11,086 nucleotides of DNA from Sulfuricurvum sp. (GTDB lineage: Bacteria; Campylobacterota; Campylobacteria; Campylobacterales; Sulfurimonadaceae). The notes under the pieces were generated by a model. The model did no database searches, was not told the DNA's origin, and was given only the letters and a program-made list of their open reading frames with translations. How positions within the stretch are numbered: position 1 is the stretch's first letter; each line of letters begins with the position of its first letter. The position numbers and the translations under genes are program-made. Where the stretch lies: the NCBI GenBank assembly GCA_014764075.1, contig JACXUE010000026.1, forward strand, positions 1-11,086, read 5' to 3'. Shown piece by piece: positions 1 through 6,489 of this stretch.

Positions 1-1002
1 CAGGATGTTCGCGGACTCACCAGCATCACCCCAAGCTGGCGGGAAGATATGAGCGAGATCGAGGTCTGCATTGACGCCGACAGAGCCCTCTCGTACGGGC
101 TCACGCCCCTCTCCATCATGAGCCAAATTCCGATACGGGGTCAAATCGTCGCCCTCAGCGGTAATCTAGCCTCCATGAACAATCAGCCTGTACGTTTGTA
201 TTTAGAGGGGAGTTTCCAAGAACACCCTCTCTCGCTGGAAAACCTCCCGATCAATTCCAATGCAGGAATCATCCCGCTGAATGCCGTCGCGACATTAAAT
301 ACCCAAATGACCCCCGCTAAACTGGAACGTGACGGACTTCTTTACAGTCTAGACGTCAACGGCTACCGTGCCAAACGTCCCATCACTCACATCACCGACG
401 ATGCCGATGCGGTTATCAAACAACTCTCGCTCAATGGGACGACAGTGACCCAACAAGGGGACATTGCCCAACTAAACGACTCTTTCAAACGGATGCTAAA
501 AGCGATCGCTGTGGGAGTCTTGCTCCTCTTCGTCGTCCTCACGGCGATTTATGCTTCGGCACGTCTAGCAGGTGTAACGATTCTCGTCCTCCCCCTCTCG
601 ATGATCGGTGCGGCGTGGGGGATGCTGTTGTTTGACAAACCTAGCTGTATGCCCTCAATGCTGGGAATATTATTGCTGTTTGGGATTATCATCAAAAACT
701 CGATTCTGTTGATCGATTTTTATCAAGTGCACCGAAAAACCAACCCGCCGTATGAAAGTGCCGTAGAATCGGTCAAAGTCCGTTTCCGTCCCGTCATGAT
801 GACGGCGTTCGCCACGATCGCGGGGATGATCCCTATTGCGTTTGAGTGGGCGGTGGGGCTAGAGCGTCTCAGCCCCCTCGCCGATGTCGCAATTGGAGGG
901 CTCCTCGTAGGGACGTTACTCACCCTCGTTTATGTGCCGCTTGCGGCGTACAGTGCTGATAAAAAGGGAGAAAACTCCTATAATGAAGAGCTTCTCGCCT
1001 GA
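1..1002 (+). CDS. RND-family efflux transporter permease, C-terminal part (5' end outside window)
   Basis: This is the inner-membrane subunit of a proton-driven tripartite efflux pump (AcrB/ACR_tran superfamily). The frame is open from base 1, so only the last 333 residues are visible; the ATG at 49 is internal. The visible part begins in the second periplasmic (porter) domain and continues into the last membrane helices: roughly 500-560, 565-630, 655-720, 790-850 and 885-945. The segment at 682-720 reads GIIIKNSILLIDF, the family's conserved N-x-[IL]-L-L-[IV]-[DE] helix. It is followed by an RFRPVMMTAFATIAGMIPIA-type segment and a P-L-A...GGL...LTL..VP helix, both standard near RND C-termini. 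The substrate cannot be told from this part. The coding strand has more C than G and looks slightly GC-richer than the flagellar genes. It converges on the sppA-like gene, so it is not in that operon. Confidence 0.93.
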   Translation, partial: QDVRGLTSITPSWREDMSEIEVCIDADRALSYGLTPLSIMSQIPIRGQIVALSGNLASMNNQPVRLYLEGSFQEHPLSLENLPINSNAGIIPLNAVATLNTQMTPAKLERDGLLYSLDVNGYRAKRPITHITDDADAVIKQLSLNGTTVTQQGDIAQLNDSFKRMLKAIAVGVLLLFVVLTAIYASARLAGVTILVLPLSMIGAAWGMLLFDKPSCMPSMLGILLLFGIIIKNSILLIDFYQVHRKTNPPYESAVESVKVRFRPVMMTAFATIAGMIPIAFEWAVGLERLSPLADVAIGGLLVGTLLTLVYVPLAAYSADKKGENSYNEELLA

Positions 1003-1078
1003 TTAGCGCCGTGTCAGATTGGTCATCGACCGCCACTGTTTCAGCCGGAGACGGCGAAATGCGATGGGGGGTAAAGCG
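1003..1078. other. Convergent intergenic gap between the RND gene and sppA
   Basis: This 76-base spacer lies between two genes that point at each other. The only structure seen is a short stem at 1039-1059: tttc, bulged a, gccg, gaga loop, cggc, gaaa. No T-run follows it on either strand, so calling it a bidirectional terminator would be weak. Nothing else is recognised. Confidence 0.4.
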
Positions 1079-1951
1079 TTATTTCAATGTAAGCGGCGGG
1101 AAGTACATGTGAACCAAGCTGGCTCCTTCCGCCGTGAACTGTTTTATAAATTTCTCTATAGGGTCTTCTTTGTTCCAGATCGGATCGGTCACTTTACTGA
1201 GTGCTTCCACCCGCTTTTTGGCATCAAACTCGACGCCGATGCTATCGATGAGCCCCACTTTTTGTGCTTGTGCAGCGGTAAAGATGTGGGCATCGGCGTA
1301 TTCGGTGCTACGGTTGAGGTCGAGTCCTCGCGCGCGCGCAACGTCTCCGACAAATAGATCATAGGTTCCGTTGATCACTTTTTCAAGTTCGGCACGCTCT
1401 AGATTGCTCCATTGTCGATCGAATGTTCCCACCTGTTTGTAGGTTCCGGCATGGGCAATTTGGGTTTTGACTCCCACTTTTTCCATCAAGCCGGAAAGAT
1501 CGGCACCTTCGATGATCACCCCAATGGAACCGACCATGCTCCCAGGATTGGCGATGATCTCATTGCCCCAAATAGCGGAGTAGTATCCGCCGCTTGCCAT
1601 GATTCCTGCCGCGTAGACAATGACCGGTTTTGCTTCTCGAAGTCGTTTGATGGCGTAAGCGATCTCAACAGAGGGGGCAACGGCACCACCGGGAGAGTCG
1701 ATCGTGAAAAGCACCCCTTTGACGTCATTGTTTTCGCGCGCTTCATCGAGCTGTTCGACGATGGGAGTTGCATCCAAAATAGGACCGGTGAGGGCAATTT
1801 TTTGGAGGTTATGGGGAGCGATCCCCTCATCGCCTGAGGGGAGAATCAACCAAAGGACAAATAAAACGAGCACGGTCGCTTTGAAATGGTGCTGAATAAA
1901 GCGGAGTCCCGCACTCATGCATGAGCCGATTTTACGGATAATTTCCATCAT
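1079..1951 (-). CDS. sppA: Signal peptide peptidase SppA, short (36K) type, S49 serine protease
   Basis: This is a membrane-anchored serine protease predicted to degrade cleaved signal peptides and other membrane-embedded fragments on the periplasmic side. It has 290 residues, the single-domain form, about half the size of the E. coli double-domain enzyme. A hydrophobic signal anchor covers residues about 25-38. The S49 core follows: FTIDSPGG near 82-89, the nucleophile Ser120 in MASGGYY, and the probable general base Lys172 in GTYKQVG, giving the Ser-Lys dyad of the family. The first of two adjacent ATGs (1951) is preferred because GGAG lies 10 bases upstream. That start overlaps the amidohydrolase stop by 4 bases (ATGA), so the two are probably translated from one message. 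C. jejuni has the same pair beside aroQ (from memory). Confidence 0.93.
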   Translation of the reverse strand: MMEIIRKIGSCMSAGLRFIQHHFKATVLVLFVLWLILPSGDEGIAPHNLQKIALTGPILDATPIVEQLDEARENNDVKGVLFTIDSPGGAVAPSVEIAYAIKRLREAKPVIVYAAGIMASGGYYSAIWGNEIIANPGSMVGSIGVIIEGADLSGLMEKVGVKTQIAHAGTYKQVGTFDRQWSNLERAELEKVINGTYDLFVGDVARARGLDLNRSTEYADAHIFTAAQAQKVGLIDSIGVEFDAKKRVEALSKVTDPIWNKEDPIEKFIKQFTAEGASLVHMYFPPLTLK

Positions 1952-3159
1952 TGTATTTTATCTCCATGAATATAGATCGATTCGATAGTATGCGATTGAG
2001 TGATTAGATGGATCGGGAGTTGTTCGTTAATGGGGTACCCGATCCGCACTACTAGAAAATCAGCGTCAAAAGTTGGTGCGATTTTACCACAATTGAGTTT
2101 CAATGCCTCTGCCGCATCGGCAGTGACGCTTTGCCATAACCTATGTGCCAAATTCAGCAAATTATCATTGGGGTGGACAAAGAGGGCAATTTTCATCTCT
2201 TCAAACAGATCGAGGGCGTAGTTGGAACTAAGGCCGTCGGTGCCGCATACGAAGCGGATGTTTTTTTCATTCAGACGTGTCAAATCGAGTACGCCGTTAC
2301 CAAGAAGACGGTTGGATATGGGGCAATGAATCAGGGCGTGGTTCCCCTCTGCAATCATTGAGAGTTCTTCCTCGGAAGCGTGGATCGCATGGGTAAAGAG
2401 GGTAGGAATCTCACGAAAATAACCCAAAAACTCCTCAGCCGTGTTCGCCGCTTTGGTCTGCTTGAGAAAGTTTTGGAAAAAAGGGGCAAATGATCCGCTG
2501 TTGTGATCGAGCCATTCACGCTCCGCCGTGCTCTCCATAAAATGAGCTGTAACGCGAAGCTCTTTGTCGCGGGCGAATTGGAGTGCTTTTTGGATCAAGA
2601 TACGGTGGACGGAGTAGGGGGAGTGGATGGCGATCGAGGGATAAAACCCTGCACGATCAATCTCTTGAGAGGCAAAAAGGCGCTCTTGGAAATCGGCATA
2701 AAGCGCATCGACCATTTGGGGATCGGAGCCGATAAGCTCATTGAAATAGACCACTTTTTGAGGCGCTTTGGCGCATGGTTCCAAATCGAAACCGTACGAA
2801 CTGACCGCTCCGAATGCGGTGATGCCGTGTTGAAGCATGGTCTCAATGGCGTGTGTGATGCACTCGTTGTCACACTCGTTGATGAGATCGTTGCGCGCGG
2901 CGATAACGCTCGAGAGCCACGGCATAAACTCTCCGTAGATGAGGGTTGATCGATTGGCGCTAAACTCCAGATGAACATGGGAGTTGATGAGTCCGGGAAC
3001 GATCACCGAACCTTTGCCCAGTTCAACGCATCGTTCGCCGTAACGGGAGCGGAGCTCATCGTTTGGAGAAACTTCGATAATGGTTTTGTCAAACACGATC
3101 CCGTGATCGTATAAAAGGGTTCCATCGGAAAAAATGGTATGGGCTAATAAGATTTGCAC
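1948..3159 (-). CDS. Amidohydrolase, aminofutalosine deaminase family
   Basis: This is a metal-dependent amidohydrolase of the adenosine/cytosine deaminase-like (chlorohydrolase) branch, 403 residues. The visible metal and catalytic motifs are H61-V-H63 after PGLINS, H206 and E209 in VTAHFMES, a histidine in THAIH (257 or 260), and D308 in CGTDGLSSN. A short beta domain flanks the barrel at both ends. A relative in the campylobacterotal genus Nitratiruptor was shown to deaminate 6-aminodeoxyfutalosine, an intermediate of the alternative menaquinone pathway, so this substrate is plausible. Other adenine nucleosides such as S-adenosylhomocysteine or methylthioadenosine cannot be excluded from sequence. 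The start is GTG at 3159 with AAGAG a few bases upstream. The frame stays open for some distance further upstream, but family length and the ribosome site favour the GTG. It is the first gene of a two-gene unit with sppA. Confidence 0.85.
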   Translation of the reverse strand: MQILLAHTIFSDGTLLYDHGIVFDKTIIEVSPNDELRSRYGERCVELGKGSVIVPGLINSHVHLEFSANRSTLIYGEFMPWLSSVIAARNDLINECDNECITHAIETMLQHGITAFGAVSSYGFDLEPCAKAPQKVVYFNELIGSDPQMVDALYADFQERLFASQEIDRAGFYPSIAIHSPYSVHRILIQKALQFARDKELRVTAHFMESTAEREWLDHNSGSFAPFFQNFLKQTKAANTAEEFLGYFREIPTLFTHAIHASEEELSMIAEGNHALIHCPISNRLLGNGVLDLTRLNEKNIRFVCGTDGLSSNYALDLFEEMKIALFVHPNDNLLNLAHRLWQSVTADAAEALKLNCGKIAPTFDADFLVVRIGYPINEQLPIHLITQSHTIESIYIHGDKIQ

Positions 3160-3193
3160 AGAGTCTCTTTGCGGCTTAAGTTTTAAAAGATCA

Positions 3194-3199
3194 AGTATA
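3194..3199 (-). promoter_or_regulatory. Candidate -10 box for the amidohydrolase-sppA unit
   Basis: On the minus strand the bases read TATACT, 34 bases ahead of the GTG start at 3159. There is no convincing -35 hexamer: the position 17 bases upstream falls inside the hairpin at 3217-3230. Housekeeping promoters of Campylobacterota often lack a -35 box and rely on upstream T-tracts. A run of six Ts on this strand (3216-3211) lies where such a tract could act. Confidence 0.4.
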
Positions 3200-3210
3200 T
3201 CGAATCGATG

Positions 3211-3230
3211 AAAAAACTCCCTTTAGGGAG
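3211..3230 (-). terminator. Minus-strand intrinsic terminator-like hairpin
   Basis: Read on the minus strand, the sequence is CTCCC, TAAA loop, GGGAG, then six Ts. This gives a 5-bp GC-rich stem with a tetraloop directly followed by a T-run, the layout of a small rho-independent terminator. It lies 5' of the amidohydrolase, where no upstream minus-strand gene is seen. It could stop antisense transcription coming from the aroQ side, act as a leader attenuator, or be chance. On the + strand no T-run follows directly. Confidence 0.45.
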
Positions 3231-3252
3231 GTGAATTTTGTCAATTTAGTTC

Positions 3253-3280
3253 CTTATAATCTAGAACTTCTTATAATCTA
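3253..3280 (+). promoter_or_regulatory. Tandem -10 boxes ahead of aroQ
   Basis: The 11-mer CTTATAATCTA occurs twice, at 3253-3263 and 3270-3280, exactly 17 bases apart. Each copy contains a perfect TATAAT (3255-3260 and 3272-3277). They lie 31-54 bases ahead of the aroQ ATG. No good -35 hexamer is correctly spaced for either, which is usual for campylobacterotal sigma-70 promoters. One or both probably start the aroQ-to-mnmA message. Confidence 0.65.
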
Positions 3281-3308
3281 TCCCTAAAACAGAAAGCAAG
3301 GTTATCTA

Positions 3309-3797
3309 ATGAAAATAGTCGTTATCCAAGGGCCGAATCTCAATATGCTGGGGGTTCGTGAGCAACAGGTCTACGGATCGATGCGTTTGGAACAAATCCA
3401 CGCACAGATGAAAGAGGTTGCAACCCAAAACGGTTTGGAGATCGAGTTTTACCAAAGCAATCTAGAGGGTGAAATCGTCGATCGTATCCAAGAGTGTTAC
3501 GGCGATGCGGATGGGATCATCATCAATCCGGCGGCGTATACCCATACCTCTATCGCAATCCGCGATGCGATCAGTGCGGTGAACCTTCCGACGATCGAAG
3601 TACACATCAGCAATATCTACCGCCGTGAAGAGTTCCGTCAAAAAAGCATGACCGCTCCGGTATGTACCTCTTCAGTGATCGGATTCGGACCGTTCGGGTA
3701 CCATTTGGCGTTGGTGGGGATGATGCAAATCCTCAGCGAGATTAATGCGATGCGCCAAGCGCAGGCCGCATCCGTACAAGGTTCCGAAGAAGCATAA
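3309..3797 (+). CDS. aroQ: Type II 3-dehydroquinate dehydratase
   Basis: This enzyme dehydrates 3-dehydroquinate to 3-dehydroshikimate, the third step of the shikimate pathway, as a cytosolic dodecamer. The 162 residues show the full type II pattern: GPNLN at 8-12, R17 and the catalytic tyrosine Y22 on the flexible lid, EGEIVDRIQ at 53-61, INPAAYTHTS at 72-81, the catalytic histidine H99 in VHISN, and EEFR at 107-110. The final GFGPFGYHLAL is also typical. The last dozen residues look like a variable tail. The start is ATG 3309, with AAGG 7 bases upstream. The stop shares one base with the folK start (TAATG). It is the first gene of the train and carries the likely promoter. Confidence 0.97.
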   Translation: MKIVVIQGPNLNMLGVREQQVYGSMRLEQIHAQMKEVATQNGLEIEFYQSNLEGEIVDRIQECYGDADGIIINPAAYTHTSIAIRDAISAVNLPTIEVHISNIYRREEFRQKSMTAPVCTSSVIGFGPFGYHLALVGMMQILSEINAMRQAQAASVQGSEEA

Positions 3798-4321
3798 TGG
3801 CACTTCGCCGTCCCCTTGATGAGCGACACAGTGTTTATGTTGATTGTTATTTCCCCCAAACGCTTCTCAAACAAGAGGGGTATCGCTACCGTGTTGTTTT
3901 AGGGGTTGGGGGCAATATCGGCGACACACGTCGCCGGATGAATCATCTTTGGCACTATCTAGGAAAGTTACCGCAAATTTGTAGAATCCGAAGCGGGGTA
4001 ATATTGCGAAATCCTCCGTTTGGATTTTTAGACCAAAACGATTTTGACAATACGGTGATTGAAGTGGCTACCTCATTGACACCGAGAGTTTTTCTAAGGC
4101 TGATCTGGCGTATTGAAAAGCGTTTTGGGCGCCGTCGCAGTTTTGCGAATGCGCCGAGGACGCTAGATTTGGATATACTCTTTTTTGATAACCGAAAGAT
4201 CATCACAAAAGAGTTGACTATCCCTCACCCTCACTGGAAGGAACGTTCCAGTGTCATGATTCCGCTCAAAAGTTTGGCTCGCAAGAGCGCACGGAGATAC
4301 TATGAAAATCTTGACATTTAG
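3797..4321 (+). CDS. folK: 2-amino-4-hydroxy-6-hydroxymethyldihydropteridine pyrophosphokinase (HPPK)
   Basis: HPPK transfers pyrophosphate from ATP to 6-hydroxymethyl-7,8-dihydropterin in folate synthesis. Family motifs visible in the 174 residues are GGNIGD at 38-43, NPPFGFLDQNDFDN at 72-85, GRRR at 111-114, and RTLDLDILFF at 121-130, with the magnesium ligands D124 and D126, followed by IPHPHW at 142-147. The first 30 residues precede the usual HPPK start (VVLGVGGN) and have no recognised domain. The ATG at 3797 overlaps the aroQ stop, which supports translation from there. The 3' end overlaps flhF by 20 bases in another frame, so folK and flhF are coupled. Confidence 0.94.
   Translation: MALRRPLDERHSVYVDCYFPQTLLKQEGYRYRVVLGVGGNIGDTRRRMNHLWHYLGKLPQICRIRSGVILRNPPFGFLDQNDFDNTVIEVATSLTPRVFLRLIWRIEKRFGRRRSFANAPRTLDLDILFFDNRKIITKELTIPHPHWKERSSVMIPLKSLARKSARRYYENLDI
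4232..4253 (+). repeat. 8-bp inverted repeat inside the folK 3' end
   Basis: CACTGGAA (4232-4239) and its exact reverse complement TTCCAGTG (4246-4253) flank a six-base spacer, so the message can form an 8-bp hairpin. The centre also contains the palindrome GGAACGTTCC. It lies about 50 bases upstream of the flhF start. No T-run follows, so it is not an intrinsic terminator. Function is unknown and chance is possible. Confidence 0.5.
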
Positions 4322-5564
4322 CGGCACTACTCCGGCTGAAGCCCTTAAAAAAGCGCAGTTGGAAGTGGGTGAAGAAGCGATGTTGATCGAGACACGCGAG
4401 ATCCAGAAAAAATCGCTTGGTAAAAGTGCGCTGTATGAAATAGTGGTTGGTGTTGAAGAAGATGCGATTTCTAAGCCCAAAGTGAAAATCGAAGAGCCTC
4501 TGATGAAACAGCGCCCGCTAGCGCAAAAGAGTAGCGATGTCCTCTATAATATTTCCGAAGCGGCAAAGCAGATCTCTAAAATTGCCGAGGTGACCGAAGA
4601 GGAGCGTCCGGTTCGTCAGATCCTGCCTGCCGAGAATGAAGATCTCAAAAAAATCAAAGAAGAGATTGAAAAACTCGGAGATAAGGTCAAGCTGATTCAA
4701 AACATGTTTTGGGATAAGAAAGCTCCCAAAACAACCGTTCCAATCCCCCCTGAATTTGCTGAAATTTACCGCATCGCCCAAGAGAGCGGGATGAATCAAT
4801 CCCATCTCGATGAGATCATGTATCTGACATTGGAACATATGCCCTCCAAAATGCGTGAGAGTTCGGAGACGGTTAAGCGCTATTTTCAAGTACTGTTGCG
4901 GAAAATGGTTCCGGTTCGTCTCGAAACCCCTCCTAAAAACGGCGGCAAAAAAGTGATTATGCTGGTCGGTCCGACAGGGGTCGGAAAAACGACGTCGATC
5001 GCCAAGTTGGCCGCACGCTTTTCATACCTGCTCGATAAAAAATACAAAGTGGGATTGGTGGTACTCGACACCTATCGGATCGGTGCGGTAGAGCAGCTGA
5101 TGCAGTATGCGCGTATGATGAAACTGGGGATTGAAACCGTGGTCGATCCGCCGGAGTTTTCGAATGCCCTCAACGCTTTGCGCTATACGGATTATATTCT
5201 GATCGATACGATGGGGAGTTCGCCGTACGATAAAGGGAAAATCGAAAAGATTCATGAGTGTTTGCGTATGAACGATACCGAGTACAGCGTCGATGTCGTT
5301 TTGGTGATGCCAAGTTCGATCAAATACGACGATCTCAATGCGACGTATGACAATTTCGCTCCGCTCGGGATTGATACGATGATGTTTACCAAACTCGACG
5401 AAACCAAAGGGTTCGGAAACATTTTTTCTTTGGTTTATGAAACCAAAGTGCCGATCAGTTATTTTTCGGTGGGGCAGGAGGTTCCAGAGGATTTGACGGT
5501 AGCCACCTCTGATTTCTTGGTCGATTGTTTGATGCACGGATTTACAAAAGGTGAGCGAGCATGA
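4302..5564 (+). CDS. flhF: Flagellar biosynthesis protein FlhF, SRP-type GTPase
   Basis: FlhF is the third SRP-family GTPase besides Ffh and FtsY. It goes to the cell pole and sets where a flagellum is built; in Campylobacter it is also needed for expression of sigma-54 flagellar genes. The 420 residues comprise a basic N-terminal B domain with a charged, coiled-coil-like stretch (about 95-135), an N domain (about 150-210) and a G domain (about 215-410). G motifs are the P-loop GPTGVGKT at 223-230, LDTYRIGAVEQL at 255-266, DTMG at 302-305 in place of the usual DTAG, TKLD at 363-366, and GQEVPEDL at 391-398. The ATG at 4302 has GGAG 5 bases upstream, and the gene starts inside folK. It ends with an ATGA overlap onto flhG, its regulatory partner. 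Confidence 0.97.
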   Translation: MKILTFSGTTPAEALKKAQLEVGEEAMLIETREIQKKSLGKSALYEIVVGVEEDAISKPKVKIEEPLMKQRPLAQKSSDVLYNISEAAKQISKIAEVTEEERPVRQILPAENEDLKKIKEEIEKLGDKVKLIQNMFWDKKAPKTTVPIPPEFAEIYRIAQESGMNQSHLDEIMYLTLEHMPSKMRESSETVKRYFQVLLRKMVPVRLETPPKNGGKKVIMLVGPTGVGKTTSIAKLAARFSYLLDKKYKVGLVVLDTYRIGAVEQLMQYARMMKLGIETVVDPPEFSNALNALRYTDYILIDTMGSSPYDKGKIEKIHECLRMNDTEYSVDVVLVMPSSIKYDDLNATYDNFAPLGIDTMMFTKLDETKGFGNIFSLVYETKVPISYFSVGQEVPEDLTVATSDFLVDCLMHGFTKGERA

Positions 5565-6433
5565 ACCATCAAGCCGCAAAACTCGAAGCCCTTGTGAACC
5601 AAAACCGGAATATGACAGCCAAAAAGACCCGTTTTATTGCGATTACCAGCGGCAAAGGGGGGGTCGGGAAAAGTACGATCAGCTCCAATATGGCGTACCT
5701 CATGGCAAAATACGGGTTGAAAGTGGGGATTTTTGATGCCGATATCGGGTTGGCAAATCTCGATGTCATGTTTAACGTCAAAATCCAAAAAAACATTTTG
5801 CATGTTCTCAAAGGGGGAGCGAGCGTCGAAGATATTTTGGTGCCGATCGAGAAAAACCTTGTGTTGATTCCTGGCGATAGCGGTGAAGAGATTTTCAAAT
5901 ACGCATCGGGGGGATTGTTTGAACGGTTTATGGATCAGGCAAATGTGCTCGATGATTTGGATGTGATGATTGTCGATACGGGTGCGGGGATAGGGGAACA
6001 TATCCAACTCTTTTTAAGGGCATGCGATGATGTGATTGTAGTCACCGTTCCCGATCCTGCGGCGATTACCGATGCGTATGCGACCATCAAAGTCACCTCA
6101 CGACTCAGAGACGAGATCAATATCGTCATGAATCAGGTACGCTCCGCCAAAGAGGCGGAAGCGTTATTCGATAAAATTCATAAAGTGGCGCAGGCGAATA
6201 TCGGAGGCTCTTTGCAGCTCAACTATTTGGGACAGATTTCAAACGATACGAAAGTTGCTACCAGTATCAAAAAACGGACCCTTTTTGCCCGTGAATTTCC
6301 CAATGCGACTCCGACGACCGAATTGGAGATGATCGTTAAACGAATTGCCAAAAAATTGGAACGAAATGTGCTGGTAAATCCCAAAGAGAGCGGTTTGGGC
6401 GGATTATTCAAGCGCTTGATGGAACATTTTTAG
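5561..6433 (+). CDS. flhG: Flagellar number regulator FlhG (FleN/YlxH), MinD-like ATPase
   Basis: FlhG limits flagellar number and, in Campylobacter, also influences cell division placement. It acts on FlhF by stimulating its GTPase activity. The 290 residues form a MinD/ParA-type ATPase with the deviant Walker A GKGGVGKST at 31-39 (signature Lys32 and P-loop Lys37), the switch I segment FDADIGLANLD at 58-68, and Walker B VMIVDTGAG at 135-143. The N-terminus HQAAKLEAL (3-11) resembles the DQAxxLR helix that activates FlhF, but with Glu where Arg is usual. The C-terminus GLFKRLMEHF (281-290) looks like the amphipathic membrane-targeting helix of MinD. ATG 5561 overlaps the flhF stop by 4 bases. 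Confidence 0.96.
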   Translation: MNHQAAKLEALVNQNRNMTAKKTRFIAITSGKGGVGKSTISSNMAYLMAKYGLKVGIFDADIGLANLDVMFNVKIQKNILHVLKGGASVEDILVPIEKNLVLIPGDSGEEIFKYASGGLFERFMDQANVLDDLDVMIVDTGAGIGEHIQLFLRACDDVIVVTVPDPAAITDAYATIKVTSRLRDEINIVMNQVRSAKEAEALFDKIHKVAQANIGGSLQLNYLGQISNDTKVATSIKKRTLFAREFPNATPTTELEMIVKRIAKKLERNVLVNPKESGLGGLFKRLMEHF

Positions 6434-6476
6434 GTCCATTGCGGCATCGCGTTGATTGGTCGTTTGGACTCAAAAA

Positions 6477-6481
6477 AAGGA
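6477..6481 (+). promoter_or_regulatory. Ribosome binding site deciding the start of the small membrane protein
   Basis: AAGGA ends 8 bases ahead of the ATG at 6490. This supports that start over the in-frame TTG at 6439, which has only a poor AGG nearby and would add 17 charged residues ahead of the first membrane helix. Confidence 0.65.
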
Positions 6482-6489
6482 AAAATAGG

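Larger units (their letters stand above)
3160..3308. promoter_or_regulatory. Divergent control region between the amidohydrolase-sppA and aroQ-flagellar units
   Basis: This AT-rich, 149-base non-coding stretch separates two divergent transcription units. It holds a minus-strand -10 candidate (TATACT), a hairpin with T-run readable on the minus strand, and two TATAAT boxes on the + strand; each is listed separately. No recognisable sigma-54 (GG-N10-GC) or sigma-28 element was seen, so the downstream train appears to start from a housekeeping promoter. Confidence 0.7.

Noticed and set aside
1039..1059. Short bulged stem in the convergent gap as a bidirectional terminator
   Set aside because: It is bulged and no T-run follows on either strand; kept only as a remark in the gap entry.
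1329..1339. Alternating CG run, possible Z-DNA or methylation target
   Set aside because: It is only 11 bases and is explained by Ala-Arg-Ala-Arg codons in sppA.
1412..1837. Open frame on the + strand opposite sppA
   Set aside because: The minus strand holds the complete catalytic motifs of an S49 protease; the + strand translation shows no recognisable domain.
1914..1925. Perfect 12-bp palindrome CTCATGCATGAG near the sppA 5' end
   Set aside because: It lies within codons for the N-terminal segment, with no repeat elsewhere and no promoter context; likely chance.
2503..2949. Open frame on the + strand opposite the amidohydrolase
   Set aside because: It is an antisense shadow of a gene with all its metal-binding motifs in place; no independent ribosome site or domain.
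3208..3234. Tiny + strand ORF (ATG, 8 codons, MKKLPLGR) spanning the hairpin, as a possible leader peptide
   Set aside because: It lies upstream of the two TATAAT boxes, so it would not be in the aroQ message if those are the promoters. It lacks a clear ribosome site.
3949..3975. TTGGCAC resembling the start of a sigma-54 promoter inside folK, ahead of flhF
   Set aside because: The required GC pair 12 bases after the GG is absent (the bases there are ga), and no TTGC follows at the right distance.
6439..6489. TTG start at 6439 for the small membrane protein
   Set aside because: It has only a weak ribosome site, while the ATG at 6490 has AAGGA at good spacing.
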